NCBI GenBank assembly: GCA_965203005.1
Contig: CBDBBS010000002.1
Span: 3,100,001-3,164,000, forward strand
DNA from: VXOI01 sp965203005
Lineage (GTDB): Bacteria; Chloroflexota; Dehalococcoidia; Lucifugimonadales; UBA3495
Direction: 5' to 3'
DNA length: 64,000 nt
Positions 55,430-64,000 of the stretch are shown one piece after another. The notes under the pieces are model-generated. The model had not been told where the DNA came from, did not search any database, and saw only the letters and a program-made list of their open reading frames with translations. Each line of letters opens with the position of its first letter. The stretch's first letter is position 1. The position numbers and the translations under genes are program-made.

Positions 55430-56569
55430 ATGGAGGCTAAGAGCAATTTGAAGACGAAAGGAATTATTTTACTGGCGATATTGTCGTCAATGATGCTGCT
55501 GGTTCTTGCCTGCGGCTCCGAAACCGTGGAGGTGGAGGTCACCCGCATAGTCGAGGTGACCCCGGAAGGCGGCATGATGATGGAGGAGGAGCAGGAAAAC
55601 CGCCTGCAGGCCGTGAAGGACCGGGGCACCCTCATCTGCGCCAGCCGCAATGACGTGCCGGGCTACGGTTTCCTCGACGCCAGCGGCAACAACGTCGGAT
55701 TTGACATCGATCTGTGCCGCGCCGTTGCCACCGCCGTTCTCGGCGACCCCAACGCCTTCCAGATCCGCCTGATCACCGCCGCCGAGCGCGGACCGACGAT
55801 ACAGTCCGGCGAAGTCGACATGCTGGTGCGCACGGTGACCTGGACCACCTCCCGCGACGCCCAGTGGGGCAACTACGTCCAGACCATGTTCTACGACGGT
55901 CAGGGCTTCATGGTTCGCGGAGACCTCGGCGTGTCCAGCGCCCTCGAGTTGCAGGACGCCACAGTCTGTGTGACCCAGGGAACCACCACCGAGTTGAACC
56001 TTCAGGACTTCTCCAACCAGCACGGCCTGAATATCACGCCGCTGACCTTTGAGGATACCGACGCCGTGAGCGCGGCCTACCAGGGCGGGCAGTGCGACGC
56101 GTTCACCAACGACCGTTCTCAGCTGGCCGCCATCGGTTCGGGCTTCGACGACCCCGGCGCCCACACCATCCTGCCGGAGACCATCTCCGAGGAACCGCTG
56201 GGTCCGGTGGTCCCCCACGGTGACGACCAGTGGTTCGACGTGGTGAAGACCGTCATGGCCATCCTGATCTACGGTGAGGCCTACGATGTCAACCAGGGCA
56301 GCGTGCCCTCCACCGCCACCGGCAACACTCCCGTCGATCGCCTGCTGGGCATCGATGGCTCCTTCGGCCAGGAGAGCCTGGGCCTGAGCCTGACCGTCGC
56401 CCAAGATGTGCTCAACGCTGTCGGCAACTACGGCGACATCTACAACCGCAACCTTGGCCCCGACGGCATCAACCTGCCGCGGGAGAATGGACGCAACGCC
56501 CTTTGGGCCGACGCTCCGTGCCAGGACTGCCCCAAGGGCGGACAGATCTACGCAGCGCCGCTGCGCTAG
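55430..56569 (+). CDS. Amino-acid ABC transporter solute-binding lipoprotein, family 3 (copy 1)
   Basis: The signal sequence KTKGIILLAILSSMMLLVLA-C is a lipoprotein signal. The start is ATG 55430 or, perhaps better, TTG 55448, which has GGAGG 11 nt upstream and puts the signal right at the N terminus. The mature protein carries NRLQAVKDRGTLICASRND, GFDIDLCRAVATAVLGDP, AAERGPTIQSGEVDMLVRTV and the FYDGQGFMV motif of the glutamate/glutamine/arginine type binding proteins. The end QDCPKGGQIYAAPLR is shared with the paralogue at 58,284. It is followed by a strong terminator and an IS701-type insertion, which cut it off from the permease genes. Confidence 0.92.
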   Translation: MEAKSNLKTKGIILLAILSSMMLLVLACGSETVEVEVTRIVEVTPEGGMMMEEEQENRLQAVKDRGTLICASRNDVPGYGFLDASGNNVGFDIDLCRAVATAVLGDPNAFQIRLITAAERGPTIQSGEVDMLVRTVTWTTSRDAQWGNYVQTMFYDGQGFMVRGDLGVSSALELQDATVCVTQGTTTELNLQDFSNQHGLNITPLTFEDTDAVSAAYQGGQCDAFTNDRSQLAAIGSGFDDPGAHTILPETISEEPLGPVVPHGDDQWFDVVKTVMAILIYGEAYDVNQGSVPSTATGNTPVDRLLGIDGSFGQESLGLSLTVAQDVLNAVGNYGDIYNRNLGPDGINLPRENGRNALWADAPCQDCPKGGQIYAAPLR

Positions 56570-56600
56570 TTTCCACCTCACGGCAATATAACGTCTGGCA

Positions 56601-56640
56601 GAATCGGGGCGGGTCAATGACTCGCCCCGATTCCTTTTTA
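56601..56640 (+). terminator. Rho-independent terminator, with IS inserted in its T-tail
   Basis: GAATCGGGGCG and CGCCCCGATTC pair over 11 bp around an 11-nt loop, followed by CCTTTTTA. The IS701-type element begins at 56642, at the end of the T-run. Confidence 0.88.
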
Positions 56641-56641
56641 G

Positions 56642-58048
56642 TACTACAGTCGCAGATTTAGAAAAGGTAGAATTGGGGCAGTCAAGTGGGATGAGGTGTC
56701 ATGGTGGTAGTTGGGAGTGATGAGGTAGCGGAGGTGGCCCGTTGGGCCGAGGGCATAGAGCGACTCCATGAGTGCATTGGCGGGCGGTTCCGGAGGCCGG
56801 AGCCGCGCCGCCGGGCGCTGGCGTATCTGCGGGGCCTGCTAAGCCCGGTGGAGCGCAAGAACGGCTGGCAGTTGGCGGAGCAAGCGGGCGACGCCACTCC
56901 CGACGGCGTGCAGCGCCTGCTGTACAACTACCGGTGGGACGCGGACCTGGTGCGCGACGATCTCAAGGACTATGTGGTGGAGCATCTGGGCGACGGTGGC
57001 GCGGTTGTGGTGGTGGACGAGACGGGGTTCCTCAAGAAGGGCGACAAGTCGGCCGGGGTGCAGCGTCAGTACAGCGGGACGGCGGGGCGGATCGAGAACT
57101 GTCAGATTGGGGTGTTCCTGGCCTATGCCTCAGCCAAAGGCCGGGCATTGCTGGACCGGGAGTTGTACCTGCCCCAAGTATGGGCGGACGACCGGGAGCG
57201 GCGGCGGGAGGCCGGGGTGCCGGAGGACACGGTATTCCGGACCAAGGGTCAACTGGCAAGGCTGATGCTGGGGCGGGCACTGGAATCGGGTGTCCCCTTC
57301 GCCTGGTTCACCGGGGACGAGGTCTACGGCAACGACCGGAAGTTGCGGCTGTGGCTGGAGAGGCAGGATGTTCCCCACGTGCTGGCCGTCAAGCGCAACG
57401 AAAAACTGTGGGCTCTGACGGAGAAGGGGCCCAGGCAGGTGCGGGCTGACCGGCTGGCCTCGCAGGCTGACGAAACAGGATGGGTCAGGATCAGTGCCGG
57501 GGATGGGGCCAAGGGACCTCGGGTCTACGACTGGACCGCCGTGGAAATACGGCCCCTGAGAGAGCCTGACAAGGGTCACTGGCTGCTGGTGCGGCGCAGC
57601 ATTGCCAACCCTGGGGAACTGGCTTATTACGTCTGTTATGGCCCGGCGGGAACGGCCTTGGAGGAACTGGTGAGAGTTGCCGGGAGGCGCTGGACCATAG
57701 AGGAGTGTTTTGAGGAGGCCAAGGGAGAGGTGGGTCTTGACCAGTACGAGGTAAGGCGGTGGGATGGCTGGTACCGGCACATCACCCTGGCCATGCTGGC
57801 CCACGCCTGTCTGACGGTAATCCGGCATCATGCACTGGAACAGGGAGAAAAGGGGGCAATTACGGTCTGGATGAAGAGCTGATTCCCATTACAGTGCCGG
57901 AGGTTCGGCGGCTGCTGACACGCCTGGTATGGGCCGAAAGCCAACCGCCTAGCTTCGTCCTGTACTGGTCCTGGTGGCGACGCCGCCACCAAGCCAGAGC
58001 CCGGCGCTGCCACTACAAACGGCGCCTATCTAATCTGCTACTGTAGTA
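56642..58048. mobile_element. IS701-type insertion sequence, 1,407 bp
   Basis: Imperfect terminal inverted repeats: TACTACAGTCGCAGATTTAG at the left, and TACTACAGTAGCAGATTAGA as the reverse complement of the right end. Flanked by TTAG at 56638-56641 and 58049-58052, a 4-bp duplication of the YTAR kind expected for IS701. It lies between two paralogous binding-protein genes. Confidence 0.88.
56701..58046 (+). CDS. IS701-family transposase requiring a -1 frameshift
   Basis: ATG 56701. The zero frame (393 residues) has VVVVDETGFLKKGDKSAGVQ, FAWFTGDEVYGNDRKLRLWL and the late RRWTIEECFEEAKGEVGLDQ, the D-D-E residues of IS701 enzymes, and stops at 57882. The conserved C terminus (EELIPITVPEVRRLLTRLVW, LYWSWWRRRHQARARR) is in the -1 frame to TAG 58044-58046, inside the inverted repeat. 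The heptamer A-AAG-GGG at 57849-57855 fits X-XXY-YYZ in the zero frame, and slipping there gives exactly 449 codons, the usual family length. So either programmed frameshifting or a single G lost from the run. Confidence 0.85.
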
Positions 58049-58142
58049 TTAGAGGGTGCTTCCAAAGGCTCTTATCCCGTCAGAGAAGGCTGTCCGAAAG
58101 AAATTCCACGGCGGCGATATAATTTGCCCGGCTACGGGAGAC

Positions 58143-58178
58143 GCCCTCACCCTAACCCTCTCCCAGAGGGAGAGGGAA
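58143..58178 (+). repeat. 36-bp palindromic repeat, copy 2
   Basis: Identical to the repeat at 59429-59464 and inverted relative to 50775-50810. Lies in the gap between the IS701 element and the second binding protein. Confidence 0.85.
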
Positions 58179-58283
58179 CTTTGGAGACACCCTATTAGCC
58201 CCAGTCAAGACCTGTGCAACGCTGTCGGGTAGACTTGTACAATGCGCGTATCATTGTCATCACATATCCAGGAGTCCGGAATA

Positions 58284-59378
58284 ATGATCCGCCCGTATCT
58301 GCTGTTGGTTCTGATGTGCATGATCCTGCTGGCTGCCACCATGGCCTGCGGCTCGGACGACGCCGCATCCTCCGGTGACACGGCCGGGGACGCCGGGGAG
58401 CAATTCTCCCGCCTCGAGCGCGTTCAGGAGAGGGGAACGCTGGTCTGCGCCACCGGCAACGACACTCCGGGGTTCGGATTTGTGGACGAAAACGGCAACA
58501 ACGCCGGTTTTGACCTCGACCTGTGCCGCGCGGTCGCAGTTGCGGTTCTGGGAAACCCGGATGCGGTCGAGTTCAGAATCGTCGACGCGGCGGAGAGAGG
58601 GCCCATCCTGCAAGCGGGAGAGGTGGACATGCTGTCCACCGTAACCACGTGGACGTCGTCGCGGGACATCCAGTGGGGCAACTTCACCCAGACTATGTTC
58701 TATGACGGGCAGGGCTTCATGGCGCCGCGCAGCCTCGGGATAGACAGCGCGCTGGAACTCAGGGACGCCGACGTTTGCGTGACCCAGGGAACGACCACGG
58801 AACTGAACTTGCAGGACTTCTCGACGGAGGCGGCGCTGAACATTACGGCAGTCACATTCGAGGACTCGGAGGCGGCCCTCGAGTCTTACCGCAACGGGCA
58901 GTGCGACGCGTTTACCACGGACCGCTCCGCCCTCTCCTCGCTGCTGAGCACTTTCCCCAATCCCGAGGACCACGTGATCCTTCCCGACATCATATCCGAG
59001 GAACCCCTCGGGCCGGTCGTGCCACATGGCGACGAGCAGTGGTTCGATATCGCCAAGGCCGTTATGGCGATTCTCATCTACTCGGAGGCCTACGGCATCG
59101 GGATGGAGGACGTCCCCACCCAGGCCACCGGGGATGCCAAGGTTGACCGCCTGTTCGGCCTCGAAGGCTCCTTCGGGCAGGAGGGCCTGGGACTGAGTGC
59201 TACCGTGGCGCAGGACGTGATTCGCGGCGTGGGCAACTACGGCGAAATCTACGACCGCCACCTTGGGAAAGACGGCATCCAGTTGCCTCGCGAGGGCGGC
59301 CGCAACGCCCTCTGGGCCGGCGCCCCCTGCCAGGACTGCCCCAGGGGAGGCCAGATCTATGCCGCTCCTCTGAGATGA
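58284..59378 (+). CDS. Amino-acid ABC transporter solute-binding lipoprotein, family 3 (copy 2)
   Basis: ATG 58284, with AGGAGT 8 nt upstream, opens MIRPYLLLVLMCMILLAATM-AC, a lipoprotein signal. 364 residues. Mature part: FSRLERVQERGTLVCATGND, GFDLDLCRAVAVAVLGNP, AAERGPILQAGEVDML, FYDGQGFM, and the same QDCPRGGQIYAAPLR end as copy 1. The two are clearly paralogues. This copy leads directly into two permeases and an ATPase and is probably the one co-transcribed with them. Unlike copy 1 it lacks the VEVEVTRIVEVTPEG linker after the lipobox. Confidence 0.94.
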   Translation: MIRPYLLLVLMCMILLAATMACGSDDAASSGDTAGDAGEQFSRLERVQERGTLVCATGNDTPGFGFVDENGNNAGFDLDLCRAVAVAVLGNPDAVEFRIVDAAERGPILQAGEVDMLSTVTTWTSSRDIQWGNFTQTMFYDGQGFMAPRSLGIDSALELRDADVCVTQGTTTELNLQDFSTEAALNITAVTFEDSEAALESYRNGQCDAFTTDRSALSSLLSTFPNPEDHVILPDIISEEPLGPVVPHGDEQWFDIAKAVMAILIYSEAYGIGMEDVPTQATGDAKVDRLFGLEGSFGQEGLGLSATVAQDVIRGVGNYGEIYDRHLGKDGIQLPREGGRNALWAGAPCQDCPRGGQIYAAPLR

Positions 59379-59428
59379 CAGTCCCCGGAGCCAGGGGCTT
59401 TAGCAATTCCCTCCCCCTGAGGGGGAAT

Positions 59429-59464
59429 GCCCTCACCCTAACCCTCTCCCAGAGGGAGAGGGAA
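59429..59464 (+). repeat. 36-bp palindromic repeat, copy 3
   Basis: Same 36 nt as at 58143-58178, placed between the binding protein and the first permease. A related CCCTCCCCCTGAGGGGG hairpin lies just before it at about 59,409-59,425; together they may act as a transcript-stabilising or attenuating element. Confidence 0.85.
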
Positions 59465-59586
59465 CAATTAGGAGACCCTGTCACGGGCGCTGATTGGCTT
59501 GTTGTGGCAGCTCATTCCGCTTAAAATCAGCGCCCGCGTGTGGTAGATTTGGAAACGGATTTTCGCTGTATCCCTGCCGGAGTTGT

Positions 59587-60792
59587 ATGGCTCAGCTAAG
59601 GGGCCTTCTTACTTACCAGGGCGTTGAGGTCTGGCGGCACACCAGGGTCCTCCAGTGGGCACTGCAGATCGTCTCCGGCATCGTTGTCGTCGCGCTGGTG
59701 GCCTGGTTTTTCACCAACATCGCCACTGCCGTCCAGGACAGGGAGATTCCACACGGTTTCGGTTTCCTCGACCGTGCCTACCAGACACCAATAGGCCAGC
59801 ACTTCCTGCCCTACGAGTCCTCGGATTCGTTCGGCTACGCCCTGTGGGTCGCCATTGTTAACACTATGGTCGTATCCGTGGTGGGAGTGATCCTAGCGAC
59901 GATGCTGGGCATTTTCACAGGTGTATGCCGGCTTTCCGGCAACTGGCTGGTCTCCAAGCTGGCCACGGTATACATCGAGTTCTTCCGCAACGTGCCCCTG
60001 CTGGTGCAGCTGTTCTTCTGGTTCTACATCATCCTGGCCCTCCCACCGGTCAGAGAGGGGTACGTAATCGGCGGCGGCCTGTACATCAACAACGGCGGGT
60101 TTTCCATGCCCTTCCCGTCGCCCACCGGCACAGGCGCCGCAATACTCTGGCCCCTGCTGGCCCTGGCCGGTCTGGTGGCCGGCCGCGCCGTGTACCAGGT
60201 TCTCCTGTTGCGTGAGACCAACACCGGCCAGCGTTCCTATCCGTTGCTGGGCGGTCTGGCCTCCGCCGTGATCATCGGGGCCCTGAGCTGGATCATCATC
60301 AGCGTGGCCGCCGGAGACTCTCCATACGTGATCTCTTCGCCGCATCCCGAGGGCCGGTTCGGCCGCATCGCCGACGGGTTCACCGCGCCGGCCGGACTGG
60401 TGGTGCTGCTGGTCGGGCTGGTCACTTACACCGCGTCCTTTATAGCCGAAATCGTGAGGGCCGGCATACAGTCCGTCCGGCGCGGTCAGACCGAGGCCTC
60501 GCGCGCGCTGGGACTCACCCCCATGGAGACGCTGCGCTACGTCACTTTTCCGCAGGCTCTCAGGGTCATCATTCCGCCGCTTATTAGCCAGTTCCTGAAC
60601 CTGACTAAGAACAGCAGCCTGGCGGGCGCCATCGGATACGCCGATCTGACCAACGTGGCCAAGACCATGACCCAGACCGCGCCGGCGGTGTCCATATTCC
60701 TGCTGATCATGGCGGCCTACCTCGCCATGAGCCTGACCTACTCGCTCATCGGCAACCTCTACAACCGCCGTATCAAGTTCACGGGGGGCTGA
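59587..60792 (+). CDS. Amino-acid ABC transporter permease 1
   Basis: ATG 59587 (GGAG 5 nt upstream) is preferred over the longer open frame. 401 residues. It has a conserved first helix (VLQWALQIVSGIVVVALVAW), GYALWVAIVNTMVVSVVGVI, then FFRNVPLLVQLFFWFYIILA and the large extra insert seen in AapQ/BztB-type permeases. The C-terminal EAA region is RRGQTEASRALGLTPMETLR. With the next permease it forms the membrane channel for polar or general L-amino acids. The next gene starts 2 nt after its stop, so translation is probably coupled. Confidence 0.93.
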   Translation: MAQLRGLLTYQGVEVWRHTRVLQWALQIVSGIVVVALVAWFFTNIATAVQDREIPHGFGFLDRAYQTPIGQHFLPYESSDSFGYALWVAIVNTMVVSVVGVILATMLGIFTGVCRLSGNWLVSKLATVYIEFFRNVPLLVQLFFWFYIILALPPVREGYVIGGGLYINNGGFSMPFPSPTGTGAAILWPLLALAGLVAGRAVYQVLLLRETNTGQRSYPLLGGLASAVIIGALSWIIISVAAGDSPYVISSPHPEGRFGRIADGFTAPAGLVVLLVGLVTYTASFIAEIVRAGIQSVRRGQTEASRALGLTPMETLRYVTFPQALRVIIPPLISQFLNLTKNSSLAGAIGYADLTNVAKTMTQTAPAVSIFLLIMAAYLAMSLTYSLIGNLYNRRIKFTGG

Positions 60793-60794
60793 CG

Positions 60795-62086
60795 GTGGCA
60801 GAAGCTACGCAGCCAACTACCGGCCAACGTTTGCCGCCTCCGCGCTCGGAAGTGGGCGCTATTGGCTGGGCGCGGCAGAATCTGTTCAGCACCTGGTACA
60901 ACACCCTTCTGACCGTGGTTGCATCCGCGGTGACCATCCTAGTCCTGGTATTCGGGCTCCGCTGGGTAATCACCGGGGCCGACTGGACGGTAATCGGCGT
61001 GCTGGGCGGGCAGATGGCCATCGGGCAGTACAACACCGAGGCCTCCTGTCCCGGTCAGAACTGTTTCTGGAGGCCCCAGGCGGCCCTGATGCTGGCCACT
61101 GCCATGTTCGGCATGGCGTGGGCCCTGGCTGGCGGCGGCGTCGCCAAGCGCCTGGCCATCGGCGTGGTGGTAGTAATCACACTATTCGCTTTCCTGCCCT
61201 ACAGCTTCGAGCGGATGGGCATGGACGTGCGGCTGCTGCTTGTGGCCAACATCCCCGCGATGCTGGCGGGCTGGGCGATTGCGAGGTTCACCGGCATGTC
61301 CGGGCGAGGCATCGTGATTTACGGCGTGGCGGCTTTCATCGTGACGCTGCTCCTGCTCCGGGGCATCCCCGCTGTTCCCGGCCTACAGACGGTATCGGTT
61401 ATCCACTGGGGAGGCATCACTCTCAACCTGCTGCTGGCTGTGGTGGGCATCGTGCTCAGCCTGCCCATAGGCATCGCGCTGGCCCTGGGGCGGCGCAGCA
61501 ACCTCCCGGTGGTCAAGCTGCTGTGCGTGGTGTTCATCGAGGTGTTCCGCGGCGTGCCGCTGATCACGCTGCTGTTCATGTCGCAGGTGCTGGTGCCGCT
61601 GGCCTTTCCCGAGGACTTCCATACCAGTTCGCTGCTGCGGGCCGGCATCGTCATCACGCTGTTCAGCTCGGCCTACATGGCGGAGAACATTCGCGGCGGC
61701 CTCCAGGCGCTGCATCCCGGCCAGGCCGAGGCGGCGCGGGCGCTGGGGCTGTCCGCCTGGGAGACCACGCTGCTCATATCGCTGCCGCAGGCCATACGCA
61801 ACGTAATTCCGGCCATCGTCGGCCAGTTCATCTCCCTGTTCAAGGACACCAGCCTGGTCTACATCATCGGCATGCTGGACGTGGTGGAGATCAGCCGCGC
61901 TTTCATCCAGGGCAACGCCCAATACCTGGGCAACGCCAAGGAGGTGTTCATCTTCCTGGCGCTGGTTTTCTGGGTGTTCTGCTACACCATGTCCTACGTC
62001 AGCGGCAAGGTGGAGGAACACCTGGGCGTGGGAGGTAGCCCACAAGCTACCCTCGCCCGCTTGGGTATGGAGGGAACAGCGAGGCC

Positions 62087-62090
<4 letters not shown>
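60795..62090 (+). CDS. Amino-acid ABC transporter permease 2
   Basis: 431 residues from GTG 60795. Several N-terminal spans, an insert with a CPGQNCFWRPQ segment, and a conserved core: VIHWGGITLNLLLAVVGIVL, VFIEVFRGVPLITLLFMSQV, and the EAA loop PGQAEAARALGLSAWETTLL. Typical AapM/BztC-like partner permease. Its stop overlaps the start of the ATPase gene (ATGA), so the two are translationally coupled. Confidence 0.93.
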
Positions 62091-62860
<770 letters not shown>

Positions 62861-62869
62861 TGCGGGGGA

Positions 62870-62956
62870 TTGTCTGAATCAGGATTTTAAGATTATCAGG
62901 ATGGACAATTCTCAATCCTGAGCATCCTTTAATCCGGCAAATCCTGATTCAGACAA
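62870..62956. repeat. Long perfect inverted repeat between convergent genes
   Basis: TTGTCTGAATCAGGATTT at 62870-62887 has its exact complement at 62939-62956. The 51-bp interior repeats the ATCAGGAT/ATCCTGA theme. It lies between the ATPase stop and the convergent CinA-type gene and may act as a two-way terminator, though there is no T-run. Confidence 0.75.
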
Positions 62957-62963
62957 AGAGGAA

Positions 62964-63428
62964 TTAGAGGACGGTGCCGAGCAGGTCAAGGGCGGCCTGT
63001 GCGGCCCCGTGCTTGGTGGCATCGCGGTCGCCGTCGATGTGGACCTCGATGGCCGTGTCCTCCCCGTCCTTGACCGACAGTCCGACCCAGAACGTGCCGA
63101 TAGGCAGTCCCGAGCGTCCGGCGGCGGGGCCGGTCACGCCGGTGGTGGATATGGCATAGTCGGTGCCGGTCAGTTCACGCACTCCTCGGGCCATGCCGAC
63201 GGCCATTTCCCGGCTCACCGTGCCGTGGTTGGGCGCAACCTCGTCAGGCACATTCAGCACCGACTCCTTCAGGCCGCCGGTGTAGGCGATGACGCCGCCC
63301 GGAAAGTAACGAGAGCTACCGGGGACGGTTCCCAGCATGTAGCCGACCAGGCCGCAGGTGCATGCCTCTGCGACGGACACGGTCTTGCCCGCTTCGGTCA
63401 GTTTCGCCGCGATTTCTTCAACTTGCAT
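62964..63428 (-). CDS. CinA-type nicotinamide-nucleotide amidohydrolase (PncC-like)
   Basis: 154 residues from ATG 63428 (AGGAGT 6 nt upstream, overlapping the upstream stop). It contains the full single-domain CinA C-terminal fold: VSVAEACTCGLVGYMLGTVP, GSSRYFPGGVIAYTGGLKES, NHGTVSREMAVGMARGVREL and the STTGVTGPAAGRSGLPIGT motif. The usual AESCTGG is AEACTCG here, a small change near the active site (the catalytic Ser position reads Ala), so activity is uncertain. Family members deamidate NMN in pyridine nucleotide salvage. Coupled to the upstream PaREP1/HEPN-like gene. Confidence 0.9.
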   Translation of the reverse strand: MQVEEIAAKLTEAGKTVSVAEACTCGLVGYMLGTVPGSSRYFPGGVIAYTGGLKESVLNVPDEVAPNHGTVSREMAVGMARGVRELTGTDYAISTTGVTGPAAGRSGLPIGTFWVGLSVKDGEDTAIEVHIDGDRDATKHGAAQAALDLLGTVL

Positions 63429-63431
63429 GGG

Positions 63432-63833
63432 TTACTCCTCTTGACGTTGGGCTAGTTCTTGAGCGGCTCGAATGTAGTCGGCGGTGCCGTATATCAGGTC
63501 GGGTATGTCGTTGTTGTCGAACGCCCCGTAGTAGCAGGCGTCGTTGTGCAGGTATTGGGCGCGTTGGGCGTATCCGGCGGACAGGTGTGGGAAGCCGTAC
63601 TGCTTGGCGAGAAACCGCAGGCCGGAGGATATGTTGATAGTGGTTGCGGTGTTGCCCCGGTGAGCCAGCACGGCGGCTTCCGAGGCCGCCCAAGTGGCGT
63701 TCCAAGCCTTGCCGCAAGCGTCGCGCACGTCACCAGCGTCGAGCCGCTCTAAGGCGGAGCGGTACTGTTGCCAAGCGTCGTCCAGCAACGCCTGCACCGA
63801 GACTTCGAGGGGGCCGACAGGTCTTGAGGTCAT
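63432..63833 (-). CDS. PaREP1/HEPN-like protein
   Basis: 133 residues. ATG 63833 has AGAGG 8 nt upstream; a GTG three codons earlier at 63842 lies inside that site. All-helical pattern: QALLDDAWQQYRSALERLDA, GDVRDACGKAWNATWAASEA, AVLAHRGNTA, and YAQRAQYLHNDACYYGAF near the end. The GD..A..KAW and LH-N layout is typical of PaREP1/HEPN-domain proteins, which may bind nucleotides or RNA. No clear HEPN RNase motif (RxxxxH) is seen. Its stop overlaps the ribosome binding site of the CinA gene, so they are co-expressed. Confidence 0.7.
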   Translation of the reverse strand: MTSRPVGPLEVSVQALLDDAWQQYRSALERLDAGDVRDACGKAWNATWAASEAAVLAHRGNTATTINISSGLRFLAKQYGFPHLSAGYAQRAQYLHNDACYYGAFDNNDIPDLIYGTADYIRAAQELAQRQEE

Positions 63834-63903
63834 AAGGTTCACCTCTTTCCGAAGTCAGTCGGGACGCATGGCAGTGCCCCCCGAGATGCGCCAGCACATC
63901 AGC

Positions 63904-64000
63904 CTACACCTCCATCATCTTGTCCGGGGTCATCAGCTCCATGATCTCGATGCGATTGCCCTCGGTCAGCCGGTTGACCTCCTCCCTGATCGGGTCGGCC
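63904..64000 (-). CDS. C-terminal end of an unidentified gene
   Basis: Minus frame from the window edge reads ADPIREEVNRLTEGNRIEIM and ELMTPDKMMEV, ending TAG 63904-63906. Thirty-one residues, helical and charged; too short to assign. Confidence 0.6.
   Translation of the reverse strand, partial: ADPIREEVNRLTEGNRIEIMELMTPDKMMEV

Overview
The window looks like a chromosomal contig of a GC-rich (about 60%) bacterium, most likely a Chloroflexota member of the Dehalococcoidia/SAR202 type. That guess rests on gene content: a giant Calx-beta surface protein, a Baeyer-Villiger-type flavin monooxygenase next to an acyl-CoA-dehydrogenase-fold protein, several ABC solute-binding lipoproteins, soluble GAF-PAS kinases fused to response regulators, IS701 and IS21 relics, and short dispersed palindromes. 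No rRNA is present to prove it.

Layout. (1) 1-20,801, minus strand: one uninterrupted reading frame of at least 6,933 codons that runs off the left edge. It encodes a secreted protein with about 45 Calx-beta-like units followed by Fn3-like and Ig-like repeats. All plus-strand ORFs here are antisense shadows. (2) 20.9-27.7 kb: a decayed MarR gene, a frameshifted DegV gene and a frameshifted kinase/regulator fusion on the minus strand, divergent from an intact paralogous fusion (GAF-PAS-HisKA-HATPase-REC-winged helix in one chain). (3) 27.8-29.1 kb: relics of a serine recombinase, an IS3-type orfA and IstB. (4) 29.1-31 kb: a small winged-helix regulator with two unknown genes, divergent from a VTT-type membrane protein. 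(5) 31.7-43.2 kb: an accessory island with a replication-relaxation-like protein, IstB relic, small membrane protein, two NERD-like proteins around a UvrD helicase, and a single-chain (type ISP-like) restriction-modification gene split by an IS6-like element, ending beside tRNA-Ser(GGA). Several island genes are broken, three of them by in-frame TAG codons. (6) 43.6-50.6 kb: SulP permease, group-D flavoprotein, Baeyer-Villiger-type monooxygenase, an AEGR-repeat protein and an MFS transporter. (7) 51-62.9 kb: a peptide/solute ABC uptake operon (binding protein plus two permeases), then an amino-acid ABC system (two paralogous binding proteins separated by an IS701-type insertion, two permeases, ATPase). 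(8) 62.9-64 kb, minus strand: a PaREP1/HEPN-like gene coupled to a CinA-type amidohydrolase, and the 3' end of another gene.

How it fits together: the right half reads as uptake (ABC, MFS, SulP) plus oxidative attack on organic substrates. The left and middle combine a huge surface protein, soluble sensory fusions and a decaying mobile/defence island. Best candidates for follow-up are the fused kinase/transcription-factor pair, the giant protein with its fresh 600-bp duplication, and the restriction-modification gene whose frame is exactly restored when the IS and one target duplication are removed.
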